Origin: Utricularia gibba
Lineage: Eukaryota; Streptophyta; Magnoliopsida; Lamiales; Lentibulariaceae
Length of the DNA stretch: 43,975 bases
Assembly: GCA_002189035.1 (NCBI GenBank)
Contig: NEEC01000344.1
Span: forward strand, 1-43,975
Direction of reading: 5' to 3'
Of the stretch, positions 12,257 to 24,639 are shown in pieces. The translations under genes were made by a program, and so were the position numbers. The notes under the pieces were generated by a model. That model saw nothing but the letters and a program-made list of their open reading frames with translations, had not been told where the DNA came from and searched no databases. The first letter of the stretch is position 1. Each line of letters opens with the position of its first letter.

Positions 12257-15046
12257 GTGATCCATTTATTAACGTTGGGTTTTCGGCAGCTGCTACATGG
12301 TTCTGAAGGAAAAGCTTGTCGTTTTTGGTTGGTGCTTTCATTGGGAAGTTCATCCGGACCCAAGGTTCGGTTCGACTCCTGAGCCCAATCGGGTCCTATT
12401 CAACGAAAATCGTGATGCATTTTTTGAAGTTAGGATGTCATGAGCACCCCAAATGGTTTCTCATCCACAAGCTTTATATTTGAGGAGGCGCTCTCGAGGG
12501 GCACCAGGATCGGGCCGGAGTCGGGTCGGGCTCGGGCCCATAGTCATTTGTAGCCCGGCAAAAAAAAGTGATCCATTTATTAACGTTGGGTTTTCGGCAG
12601 CTGCCTACATGTTTCTGAAGGAAAAGCTTGTCGTTTTTGGGTGGGTGCTTTCGTTGGGAAGTTCATCCGGACCCAAGGTTCGGTTCGACTCCTGAGCCCA
12701 ATCGGGTCCTATTCAACGAAAATCGTGATGCATTTATTGAAGTTAGGATGTCATGAGCACCCCAAATGGTTTTCTCACCACAAGCTTTTATTTGAGGAGG
12801 CGCTCTCGAGGGGCACTAGGATCGGGCCGGAGGTCTTCGGCTCGGGCCCATAGTCATTTGTAGCCCGGCAAAAAAGTGATCCATTTATTAACGTTGGGTT
12901 TTCGGCAGCTGCCTACATGGTTTCTGAAGGAAAAGCTTGTCGTTTTTGGGTGGGTGCTTTCGTTGGGAACTTCGTCCGACCCAAGGTTCGGTTCGACTCC
13001 TGAGCCCTCGGTCCTATTCGACGAAAATGTGATGCATTTATTGAAGTTAGGATGTCATGAGCACCCCAAATGGTTTCTCATCCACAAGCTTTATATTTGA
13101 GGAGGCGCTCTCGAGGGGCACCAGGATCGGGCCGGAGGTCAGGTCGGGCTCGGGCCCATAGTCATTTGTAGCCCGGAAAAAAAGTGATCCATTTATTAAC
13201 GTTGGGTTTTCGGCAGCTGCCTACATGGTTTCTGAAGGAAAAGCTTGTCGTTTTTGGTGGGTGCTTTCGTTGGGAAGTTCATCCGGACCAAGGTTCGGTT
13301 CGACTCCTGAGCCCAATCGGGTCCTATTCAACGAAAATCGTGATGCATTTTTGAAGTTAGGATGTCATGAGCACCCCAAATGGTTTCTCATCCACAAGCT
13401 TTATATTTGAGGAGGCGCTCTCGAGGGGCACCAGGATCGGGCCGGAGGTCGGGTCGGGCTCGGGCCCATAGTCATTTGTAGCCCGGCAAAAAAAGTGATC
13501 CATTTATTAACGTTGGGTTTTCGGCAGCTGCCTACATTGTTTCTGAAGGAAAAGCTTGTCGTTTTTGGGTGGTGCTTTCGTTGGGAAGTTCATCCGGACC
13601 CAAGGTTCGGTTCGACTCCTGAGCCCAATCGGGTCCTATTCGACGAAAATCGTGATGCATTTATTGAAGTTAGGATGTCATGAGCACCCCAAATGGTTTT
13701 CTCAACCACAGCTTTTATTTGAGGAGGCGCTCTCGAGGGGCACTAGGATCGGGCCGGAGGTCATATCGAACTCGGGCCCATAGTCATTTGTAGCCCGGCA
13801 AAAAAAGTGATCCATTTATTAACGTTGGGTTTTCGGCAGCTGCCTACATGGTTTCTGAAGGAAAAGCTTGTCTTTTTTGGGTGGGTGCTTTCGTTGGGAA
13901 CTTCGTCCGACCCAAGGTTCGTTCGACTCCTGAGCCAATCGGTCTATTCGACGAAAATCGTGATGCATTTTATTGAAGTTAGGATGTCATGAGCACCCCA
14001 AATGGTTTTCTCATCCACAAGCTTTTATATTTGAGGAGGCGCTCTCGAGGGGCACAGGATCGGGCCGGAGGTCGGTCGGGCTCGGGCCCATAGTCATTTG
14101 TAGCCCGGGAAAAAAAGTGATCCATTTATTAACGTTGGGTTTTCGGCAGCTGCTTACATGGTTTCTGAAGGAAAAGCTTGTCGTTTTTGGTGGGTGCTTT
14201 CATTGGGAAGTTCATCCGGACCAAGGTTCGGTTCGACCCTGAGCCCAATCGGGTCCTATTCAACGAAAATCGTGATGCATTTATTGAAGTTAGGATGTCA
14301 TGAGCACCCCAAATGGTTTTCTCATCCACAAGCTTTATATTTGAGGAGGCGCTCTCGAGGGGCAGGATCGGGCCGGAGGTCGGTCGGGCTCGGGCCCATA
14401 GTCATTTGTAGCCCGGCAAAAAAAGTGATCCATTTATTAACGTTGGGTTTTCGGCAGCTGCCTACATTGTTTCTGAAGGAAAAGCTTGTCGTTTTTGGGT
14501 GGGTGCTTTCGTTGGGAAGTTCATCCGGACCCAAGGTTCGGTTCGACTCCTGAGCCCAATCGGGTCCTATTCAACGAAAATCGTGATGCATTTATTGAAG
14601 TTAGGATGTCATGAGCACCCAAATGGTTTTCTCAACCACATGCTTTTATTTGAGGAGGCTCTCGAGGGCACTAGGATCGGGCCGGAGGTCATATCGAACT
14701 CGGGCCCATAGTCATTTGTAGCCCGGCAAAAAAGTGATCCATTTATTAACGTTGGGTTTTCGGCAGCTGCCTACATGGTTTCTGAAGGAAAAGCTTGTCG
14801 TTTTTGGGTGGGTGCTTTCGTTGGGAACTTCGTCCGGACCCAAGTTTCGGTTCGACTCCTGAGCCCAATCGGTCCTATTCGACGAAAATCGTGATGCATT
14901 TATTGAAGTTAGGATGTCATGAGCACCCCAAATGGTTTTCTCATCCACAAGCTTTATATTTGAGGAGGCGCTCTCGAGGGGCACCAGGATCGGGCCGGAG
15001 GTCAGGTCGGGCTCGGGCCCATAGTCATTTGTAGCCGGGAAAAAAA
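12257..15046 (+). repeat. Three consecutive ABC trimer higher-order units
   Basis: Units 12257-13183 (927 bp), 13184-14116 (933 bp) and 14117-15046 (930 bp) each show the order A, B, C. The B monomers carry GGCACTAGG and CTTCGG or CATATCGAACTC tails. The C monomers carry GAACTTCGTCCG and end CCCGGG, CCCGGA or GCCGGG. This is the longest regular trimer run I can follow in the window. Confidence 0.8.
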
Positions 15047-16585
15047 GTGATCCATTTATTAACGTTGGGTTTTCGGCAGCTGCCTACATGTTTCTGAAGG
15101 AAAAGCTTGTCGTTTTTGGTGGTGCTTTCGTTGGGAAGTTCATCCGGACCAAGGTTCGGTTCGACTCCTGAGCCCAATCGGGTCCTATTCAACGAAAATC
15201 GTGATTTTTTGAAGTTAGGATGTCATGAGCACCCCAAATGGTTTTCTCATCCACAAGCTTTATATTTGAGGAGGCTCTCGAGGGGCACCAGGATCGGGCG
15301 GAGGTCGGGTCGGGCTCGGCCCATAGTCATTTGTAGCCCGGCAAAAAAGTGATCCATTTATTAACGTTGGGTTTTCGGCAGCTGCCTACATTGTTTCTGA
15401 AGGAAAAGCTTGTCGTTTTTGGTGGGTGCTTTCGTTGGGAAGTTCATCCGGACCCAAGGTTCGGTTCGACTCCTGAGCCCAATCGGGTCCTATTCAACGA
15501 AAATCGTGATGCATTTATTGAAGTTAGGATGTCATGAGCACCCCAAATGGTTTTCTCAACCACATGCTTTTATTTGAGGAGGCGCTCTCGAGGGCACTAG
15601 GATCGGGCCGGAGGTCGGTCGAACTCGGGCCCATAGTCATTTGTAGCCCGGCAAAAAATGATCCATTTATTAACGTTGGGTTTTCGGCAGCTGCCTACAT
15701 GGTTTCTGAAGGAAAAGCTTGTCGTTTTTTGGTTGGGTGCTTTCGTTGGGAACTTCGTCCGACCCAAGGTTCGGTTCGACTCCTGAGCCAATCGGGTCTA
15801 TTCGACGAAAAATCGTGATGCATTTTTTGAAGTTAGGATGTCATGAGCACCCCAAATGGTTTTCTCATCCACAAGCTTTATATTTGAGGAGGGCTCTCGA
15901 GGGGCACCAGGATCGGGCGGAGGTCAGGTCGGCTCGGGCCCATAGTCATTTGTAGCCCGGCAAAAAAGTGATCCATTTATTAACGTTGGGTTTTCGGCAG
16001 CTGCTTACATGGTTTCTGAAGGAAAAGCTTGTCGTTTTTGTTGGGTGCTTTCATTGGGAACTTCGTCCGGACCCAAGGTTCGGTTCGACTCCTGAGCCCA
16101 ATCGGGTCCTATTCGACAAAAATCGGATGCATTTTTTGAAGTTAGGATGTCATGAGCACCCCAAATGGTTTCTCATCCACAAGCTTTATATTTGAGGAGG
16201 CGCTCTCGAGGGGCACTAGGATCGGCCGGAGGTCCGAATCGGGCCCCATAGTCATTTGTAGCCCGGCAAAAAAAGTGATCCATTTATTAACGTTGGTTTT
16301 TCGGCAGCTGCCTACATTGTTTCTGAAGGAAAAGCTTGTCGTTTTTGGGTGGTGCTTTCGTTGGGAAGTTCATCCGGACCCAAGGTTCGGTTCGACTCCT
16401 GCGCCAATCGGGTCCTATTCACGAAAATCGTGATGCATTTATTGAAGTTAGGATGTCATGAGCACCCCAAATGGTTTTCTCAACCACAACTTTTTATTTG
16501 AGGAGGCGCTCTCGAGGGGCACTAGGATCTGGCCGGAGGTCTTGTCGAAATCGGGCCCATAGTCATTTGTAGCCCGGCAAAAAAA

Positions 16586-16889
16586 GTGATCCATTTATTA
16601 ACGTTGGGTTTTCGGCAGCTTGGTTTCTGAAGGAAAAGCTTGTCTTTTTTGGGTGGGTGCTGTCGTTGGGAACTTCGTCCGACCCAAGTTTCGGTTCGAC
16701 TCCTGAGCCAAATCAGGTCTATTGACGAAAATCGTGATGCATTTATTGAAGTTAGGATGTCATGAGCACCCCAAATGGTTTTCTCATCCACAAGCTTTAT
16801 ATTTGAGGAGGCGCTCTCGAGGGGCACCAGGATCGGGCCGGAGGTCAGGTCGGCTCGGGCCCATAGTCATTTGTAGCCCGGGAAAAAAA
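16586..16889 (+). repeat. Monomer missing GCCTACA after CAGCT
   Basis: At 16616-16630 the copy reads CAGCTTGGTTTCTGA. A seven-base deletion lies between 16620 and 16621. It removes the PvuII site that almost every other monomer keeps. Confidence 0.85.
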
Positions 16890-19800
16890 GTGATCCATTT
16901 ATTAACGTTGGGTTTTCGGCAGCTGCTTACATGGTTTCTGAAGGAAAAGCTTGTCGTTTTTGGTTGGGTGCTTTCATTGGGAAGTTCATCGGACCAAGGT
17001 TCGGTTCGACTCCTGAGCCCAATCGGGTCCTATTCAACAAAAATCGTGATGCATTTTTTGAAGTTAGGATGTCATGAGCACCCAAATGGTTTTCTCATCC
17101 ACAAGCTTTATATTTGAGGAGGCGCTCTCGAGGGGCACCAGGATCGGGCGGAGGTCGGGTCGGGCTCGGGCCATAGTCATTTGTAGCCCGGCAAAAAAAG
17201 TGATCCATTTATTAACGTTGGTTTTTTCGGCAGCTGCCTACATTGTTTCTGAAGGAAAAGCTTGTCGTTTTTGGGTGGGTGCTTTCGTTGGGAAGTTCGT
17301 CCGGACCCAAGGTTCGGTTCGACTCCTGAGCCCAATCGGGTCCTATTCAACGAAAATCGTGATGCATTTATTGAAGTTAGGATGTCATGAGCACCCAAAT
17401 GGTTTTCTCAACCACAAGCTTTTTATATTTGAGGAGGCGCTCTCGAGGGGCACTAGGATCGGGCCGGAGGTCATATCGTCTCGGGCCCATAGTCATTTGT
17501 AGCCCGGCAAAAAAAGTGATCCATTTATTAACGTTGGGTTTTCGGCAGCTGCCTACATGTTTTGAAGGAAAAGCTTGTCGTTTTTGGGTGGGTGCTTTCG
17601 TTGGGAAGTTCATCCGGACCCAAGGTTCGGTTCGACTCCTGAGCCCAATCGGGTCCTATTCGACGAAAATCGTGATGCATTTATTGAAGTTAGGATGTCA
17701 TGAGCACCCAAATGGTTTTCATCCACAAGCTTTATATTTGAGGAGGCGCTCTCGAGGGGCACCAGGATCGGGCCGGAGGTCGGTCGGGCTCGGGCCCATA
17801 GTCATTTGTAGCCGGGAAAAAAAGTGATCCATTTATTAACGTTGGGTTTTCGGCAGCTGCCTACATTGTTTCTGAAGGAAAAGCTTGTCGTTTTTGGTGG
17901 GTGCTTTCGTTGGGAAGTTCATCCGGACCCAAGGTTCGGTTCGACTCCTGAGCCCAATCGGGTCCTATTCAACGAAAATCGTGATGCATTTATTGAAGTT
18001 AGGATGTCATGAGCACCCCAAATGGTTTTTCCAACCACAACTTTTTATTTGAGGAGGCGCTCTCGAGGGGCACAGGATCGGGCCGGAGGTCGTCGTCGGG
18101 CCCATAGTCATTTGTAGCCCGGCAAAAAAAGTGATCCATTTATTAACGTTGGGTTTTCGGCAGCTGCCTACATTGTTTCTGAAGGAAAAGCTTGTCGTTT
18201 TTTGGGTGGGTGCTTTCGTTGGGAAGTTCGTCCGGACCCAAGGTTCGGTTCGACTCCTGAGCCCAATCGGGTCTATTCGACGAAAATCGTGATGCATTTA
18301 TTGAAGTTAGGATGTCATGAGCACCCCAAATGGTTTTCTCATCCACAAGCTTTATATTTGAGGAGGCGCTCTCGAGGGGCACCAGGATCGGGCCGGAGGT
18401 CGGTCGGGCTCGGGCCCATAGTCATTTGTAGCCCGGGAAAAAAAGTGATCCATTTATTAACGTTGGGTTTTCGGCAGCTGCTTACATGGTTTCTGAAGGA
18501 AAAGCTTGTCGTTTTTGGTTGGGTGCTTTCGTTGGGAAGTTCATCCGGACCCAAGGTTCGGTTCGACTCCTGAGCCCAATCGGGTCTATTCGACGAAAAT
18601 CGTGATGCATTTTTTTGAAGTTAGGATGTCATGAGCACCCCAAATGGTTTTCTCATCCACAAGCTTTATATTTGAGGAGGCGCTCTCGAGGGGCACCAGG
18701 ATCGGGCCGGAGGTCGGGTCGGGCTCGGCCCATAGTCATTTGTAGCCCGGCAAAAAAAGTGATCCATTTATTAACGTTGGGTTTTCGGCAGCTGCTACAT
18801 GGTTTCTGAAGGAAAAGCTTGTCGTTTTTGGGTGGGTGCTTTTGTTGGAAGTTTCGTCCGGACCCAAGGTTCGGTTCGACTCCTGAGCCCAATCGGGTCC
18901 TATTCGACGAAAATCGTGATGCATTTATTGAAGTTAGGATGTCATGAGCACCCCAAATGGTTTTCTCAACCACAAGCTTTTTATTTGAGGAGGCGCTCTC
19001 GAGGGGCACTAGGATCGGGCCGGAGGTCATTCGAACTCGGGCCCATAGTCATTTGTAGCCCGGCAAAAAAAGTGATCCATTTATTAACGTTGGGTTTTCG
19101 GCAGCTGCCTACATTGTTTCTGAAGGAAAAGCTTGTCGTTTTTGGGTGGGTGCTTTCGTTGGGAAGTTCATCCGGACCCAAGGTTCGGTTCGACTCCTGA
19201 GCCCAATCGGGTCCTATTCGACGAAAATCGTGATGCATTTATTGAAGTTAGGATGTCATGAGCACCCAAAATGGTTTTCTCATCCACAAGCTTTATATTT
19301 GAGGAGGCGCTCTCGAGGGGCACCAGGATCGGGCCGGAGGTCGGTCGGGCTCGGGCCCATAGTCATTTGTAGCCCGGCAAAAAAAGTGATCCATTTATTA
19401 ACGTTGGGTTTTCGGCAGCTGCCTACATTGTTTCTGAAGGAAAAGCTTGTCGTTTTTGGTGGGTGCTTTCGTTGGGAAGTTCATCCGGACCCAAGGTTCG
19501 GTTCGACTCCTGAGCCCAATCGGGTCCTATTCAACGAAAATCGTGATGCATTTATTGAAGTTAGGATGTCATGAGCACCCCAAATGGTTTTCTCAACCAC
19601 AACTTTTTATTTGAGGAGGCGCTCTCGAGGGGCACTAGGATCGGGCCGGAGGTCGTCGAATCGGCCCATAGTCATTTGTAGCCCGGCAAAAAAAGTGATC
19701 CATTTATTAACGTTGGGTTTTCGGCAGCTGCCTACATGTTTCTGAAGGAAAAGCTTGTCTTTTTTGGGTGGGTGCTTTCGTTGGGAACTTCGTCCGACCC

Positions 19801-20311
19801 AAGGTTCGTTCGACTCCTGAGCCAATCGGTCCTATTCGACGAAAATCGTGATGCATTTATTGAAGTTAGGATGTCATGAGCACCCCAAATGGTTTTCTCA
19901 TCCACAAGCTTTATATTTGAGGAGGCTCTCGAGGGGCACCAGGATCGGGCCGGAGGTCGGTCGGGCTCGGGCCCATAGTCATTTGTAGCCCGGCAAAAAA
20001 GTGATCCATTTATTAACGTTGGGTTTTCGGCAGCTGCCTACATGGTTTCTGAAGGAAAAGCTTGTCGTTTTTGGGTGCTTTCATTGGGAAGTTCATCCGG
20101 ACCAAGGTTCGGTTCGACTCCTGAGCCCAATCGGGTCCTATTCGACGAAAAATCGTGATGCATTTTTTTGAAGTTAGGATGTCATGAGCACCCCAAATGG
20201 TTTCTCATCCACAAGCTTTTATATTTGAGGAGGCGCTCTCGAGGGGCACCAGGATCGGGCCGGAGGTCGGGTCGGGCTCGGCCCATAGTCATTTGTAGCC
20301 CGGCAAAAAAA

Positions 20312-20599
20312 GTGATCCATTTATTAACGTTGGGTTTTCGGCAGCTGCCTACATGGTTTCTGAAGGAAAAGCTTGTCGTTTTTGGGTGGGTGCTTTCGTT
20401 GGAAGTTCATCCGGACCAAGGTTCGGTTCGACTCCTGAGCCAATCGGGTCCTATTCACGAAAATCGTGATGCATTTATTGAAGTTAGGATGTCATGTCCT
20501 TTTGGGCTTTTTATTTGAGGAGGCGCTCTCGAGGGGCACTAGGATCGGGCCGGAGGTCGTCGAACTCGGGCCCATAGTCATTTGTAGCCCGGCAAAAAA
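20312..20599 (+). repeat. Monomer with replacement scar (288 bp)
   Basis: After GATGTCATG this copy reads TCCTTTTGGG (about 20497-20506) and then resumes CTTTTTATTTGAGG. About 30 bp (GAGCACCCC...CCACAA) are replaced by about 10 bp of filler not found at this place in any other copy. This looks like a deletion with filler. Confidence 0.85.
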
Positions 20600-22773
20600 G
20601 TGATCCATTTATTAACGTTGGGTTTTCGGCAGCTGCCTACATGGTTTCTGAAGGAAAAGCTTGTCGTTTTTTGGTGGGTGCTTTCGTTGGGAAGTTCGTC
20701 CGACCCAAGGTTTCGGTTCGACTCCTGAGCCAATCGGGTCCTATTCGACGAAAATCGTGATGCATTTATTGAAGTTAGGATGTCATGAGCACCCCAAATG
20801 GTTTTCTCATCCACAAGCTTTATATTTGAGGAGGCGCTCTCGAGGGGCACCAGGATCGGCCGGAGGTCGGTCGGGCTCGGGCCCATAGTCATTTGTAGCC
20901 CGGGAAAAAAAGTGATCCATTTATTAACGTTGGGTTTTCGGCAGCTGCCTACATGTTTCTGAAGGAAAAGCTTGTCGTTTTTGGTGGGTGCTTTCGTTGG
21001 GAAGTTCATCCGGACCCAAGGTTCGGTTCGACTCCTGAGCCCAATCGGGTCCTATTCGACGAAAATCGTGATGCATTTATTGAAGTTAGGATGTCATGAG
21101 CACCCAAATGGTTTTCTCAACCACAAGCTTTTATTTGAGGAGGCGCTCTCGAGGGGCACTAGGATCGGGCCGGAGGTCGTCGAAATCGATAGTCATTTGT
21201 AGCCCGGCAAAAAAAGTGATCCATTTATTAACGTTGGGTTTTCGGCAGCTGCCTACATTGTTTCTGAAGGAAAAGCTTGTCGTTTTTGGGTGGGTGCTTC
21301 GTTGGGAACTTCGTCCGACCCAAGTTTCGGTTCGACTCCTGAGCCAAATCGGGTCCTATTCGACGAAAATCGTGATGCATTTATTGAAGTTAGGATGTCA
21401 TGAGCACCCCAAATGGTTTTCTCATCCACAAGCTTTATATTTGAGGAGGCGCTCTCGAGGGGCACCAGGATCGGGCCGGAGGTCGGTCGGGCTCGGGCCC
21501 ATAGTCATTTGTAGCCCGGGAAAAAAAGTGATCCATTTATTAACGTTGGGTTTTCGGCAGCTGCCTACATGTTTCTGAAGGAAAAGCTTGTCGTTTTTGG
21601 TTGGGTGCTTTCGTTGGGAAGTTCATCCGGACCCAAGGTTCGGTTCGACTCCTGAGCCCAATCGGGTCCTATTCAACGAAAATCGTGATGCATTTTTTGA
21701 AGTTAGGATGTCATGAGCACCCCAAATGGTTTCTCATCCACAAGCTTTATATTTGAGGAGGCGCTCTCGAGGGGCACCAGGATCGGGCCGGAGGTCGGGT
21801 CGGGCTCGGGCCCATAGTCATTTGTAGCCCGGCAAAAAAAGTGATCCATTTATTAACGTTGGGTTTTCGGCAGCTGCCTACATTGTTTCTGAAGGAAAAG
21901 CTTGTCGTTTTTGGTGGGTGCTTTCGTTGGGAAGTTCATCCGGACCCAAGGTTCGGTTCGACTCCTGAGCCCAATCGGGTCCTATTCGACGAAAATCGTG
22001 ATGCATTTATTGAAGTTAGGATGTCATGAGCACCCCAAATGGTTTTCTCATCCACAAGCTTTATATTTGAGGAGGCGCTCTCGAGGGGCACTAGGATCGG
22101 CCGGAGGTCGTCGAATCGGGCCCATAGTCATTTGTAGCCCGGCAAAAAAAGTGATCCATTTATTAACGTTGGGTTTTCGGCAGCTGCCTACATGTTTCTG
22201 AAGGAAAAGCTTGTCGTTTTTGGTGGGTGCTTTCGTTGGGAAGTTCATCCGGACCCAAGGTTCGGTTCGACTCCTGAGCCCAATCGGGTCCTATTCGACG
22301 AAAATCGTGATGCATTTATTGAAGTTAGGATGTCATGAGCACCCCAAATGGTTTTCTCAACCACAACTTTTTATTTGAGGAGGCGCTCTCGAGGGGCACT
22401 AGGATCGGCCGGAGGTCGGTCGAAATCGGGCCCATAGTCATTTGTAGCCCGGCAAAAAAAGTGATCCATTTATTAACGTTGGGTTTTCGGCAGCTGCCTA
22501 CATTGTTTCTGAAGGAAAAGCTTGTCGTTTTTGGGTGGGTGCTTTCGTTGGGAAGTTCGTCCGGACCCAAGTTTCGGTTCGACTCCTGAGCCAATCGGGT
22601 CCTATTCGACGAAAATCGTGATGCATTTATTGAAGTTAGGATGTCATGAGCACCCCAAATGGTTTTCTCATCCACAAGCTTTATATTTGAGGAGGCGCTC
22701 TCGAGGGGCACCAGGATCGGGCCGGAGGTCGGTCGGGCTCGGGCCCATAGTCATTTGTAGCCCGGGAAAAAAA

Positions 22774-24639
22774 GTGATCCATTTATTAACGTTGGGTTTT
22801 CGGCAGCTGCTTACATGGTTTCTGAAGGAAAAGCTTGTCGTTTTTGGTTGGGTGCTTTCATTGGGAAGTTCATCCGGACCAAGGTTCGGTTCGACTCCTG
22901 AGCCCAATCGGGTCCTATTCGACGAAAATCGTGATGCATTTTTTTGAAGTTAGGATGTCATGAGCACCCAAATGGTTTTCTCATCCACAAGCTTTATATT
23001 TGAGGAGGCGCTCTCGAGGGGCACCAGGATCGGGCCGGAGGTCGGGTCGGGCTCGGGCCATAGTCATTTGTAGCCCGGCAAAAAAAGTGATCCATTTATT
23101 AACGTTGGGTTTTCGGCAGCTGCCTACATTGTTTCTGAAGGAAAAGCTTGTCGTTTTTGGTGGGTGCTTTCGTTGGGAAGTTCATCCGGACCCAAGGTTC
23201 GGTTCGACTCCTGAGCCCAATCGGGTCCTATTCAACGAAAATCGTGATGCATTTATTGAAGTTAGGATGTCATGAGCACCCCAAATGGTTTTCTCACCAC
23301 ATGCTTTTATTTGAGGAGGCGCTCTCGAGGGGCACTAGGATCGGGCCGGAGGTCATATCGAACTCGGGCCCATAGTCATTTGTAGCCGGCAAAAAAGTGA
23401 TCCATTTATTAACGTTGGGTTTTCGGCAGCTGCCTACATGGTTTCTGAAGGAAAAGCTTGTCTTTTTTGGGTGGGTGCTTCGTTGGGAACTTCGTCCGGA
23501 CCCAAGTTTCGGTTCGACTCCTGAGCCAATCGGTCCTATTCGACGAAAATCGTGATGCATTTATTGAAGTTAGGATGTCATGAGCACCCCAAATGGTTTT
23601 CTCATCCACAAGCTTTATATTTGAGGAGGCGCTCTCGAGGGGCACCAGGATCGGCCGGAGGTCAGGTCGGGCTCGGGCCCATAGTCATTTGTAGCCCGGG
23701 AAAAAAAGTGATCCATTTATTAACGTTGGGTTTTCGGCAGCTGCTTACATGGTTTCTGAAGGAAAAGCTTGTCGTTTTTGGTTGGTGCTTTCATTGGGAA
23801 GTTCATCCGGACCCAAGGTTCGGTTCGACTCCTGAGCCCAATCGGGTCCTATTCAACGAAAATCGTGATGCATTTTTTGAAGTTAGGATGTCATGAGCAC
23901 CCCAAATGGTTTTCTCATCCACAAGCTTTATATTTGAGGAGGCGCTCTCGAGGGGCACCAGGATCGGGCCGGAGGTCGGGTCGGGCTCGGGCCCATAGTC
24001 ATTTGTAGCCCGGCAAAAAAAGTGATCCATTTATTAACGTTGGGTTTTCGGCAGCTGCCTACATTGTTTCTGAAGGAAAAGCTTGTCGTTTTTGGGTGGG
24101 TGCTTTCGTTGGGAAGTTCATCCGGACCCAAGGTTCGGTTCGACTCCTGAGCCCAATCGGGTCCTATTCAACGAAAATCGTGATGCATTTATTGAAGTTA
24201 GGATGTCATGAGCACCCCAAATGGTTTTCTCAACCACAACTTTTTATTTGAGGAGGCGCTCTCGAGGGGCACTAGGATCGGCCGGAGGTCGTCGAAATCG
24301 GGCCCATAGTCATTTGTAGCCCGGCAAAAAAAGTGATCCATTTATTAACGTTGGGTTTTCGGCAGCTGCCTACATTGTTTCTGAAGGAAAAGCTTGTCTT
24401 TTTTGGTGGGCTTCGTTGGGAACTTCGTCCGGACCCAAGGTTCGGTTCGACTCCTGAGCCCAATCGGTCTATTCGACGAAAATCGTGATGCATTTATTGA
24501 AGTTAGGATGTCATGAGCACCCCAAATGGTTTTCTCATCCACAAGCTTTATATTTGAGGAGGCGCTCTCGAGGGGCACCAGGATCGGGCCGGAGGTCGGT
24601 CGGCTCGGGCCCATAGTCATTTGTAGCCCGGGAAAAAAA
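22774..24639 (+). repeat. Two consecutive ABC trimer higher-order units
   Basis: Units 22774-23707 (934 bp) and 23708-24639 (932 bp) both begin with a CTTACATGG, CATTGGG A-type monomer, continue with a B-type monomer (CCACATGC or CCACAAC, GGCACTAGG), and close with a GTCTTTTTTGG C-type monomer ending CCCGGG. Confidence 0.78.
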
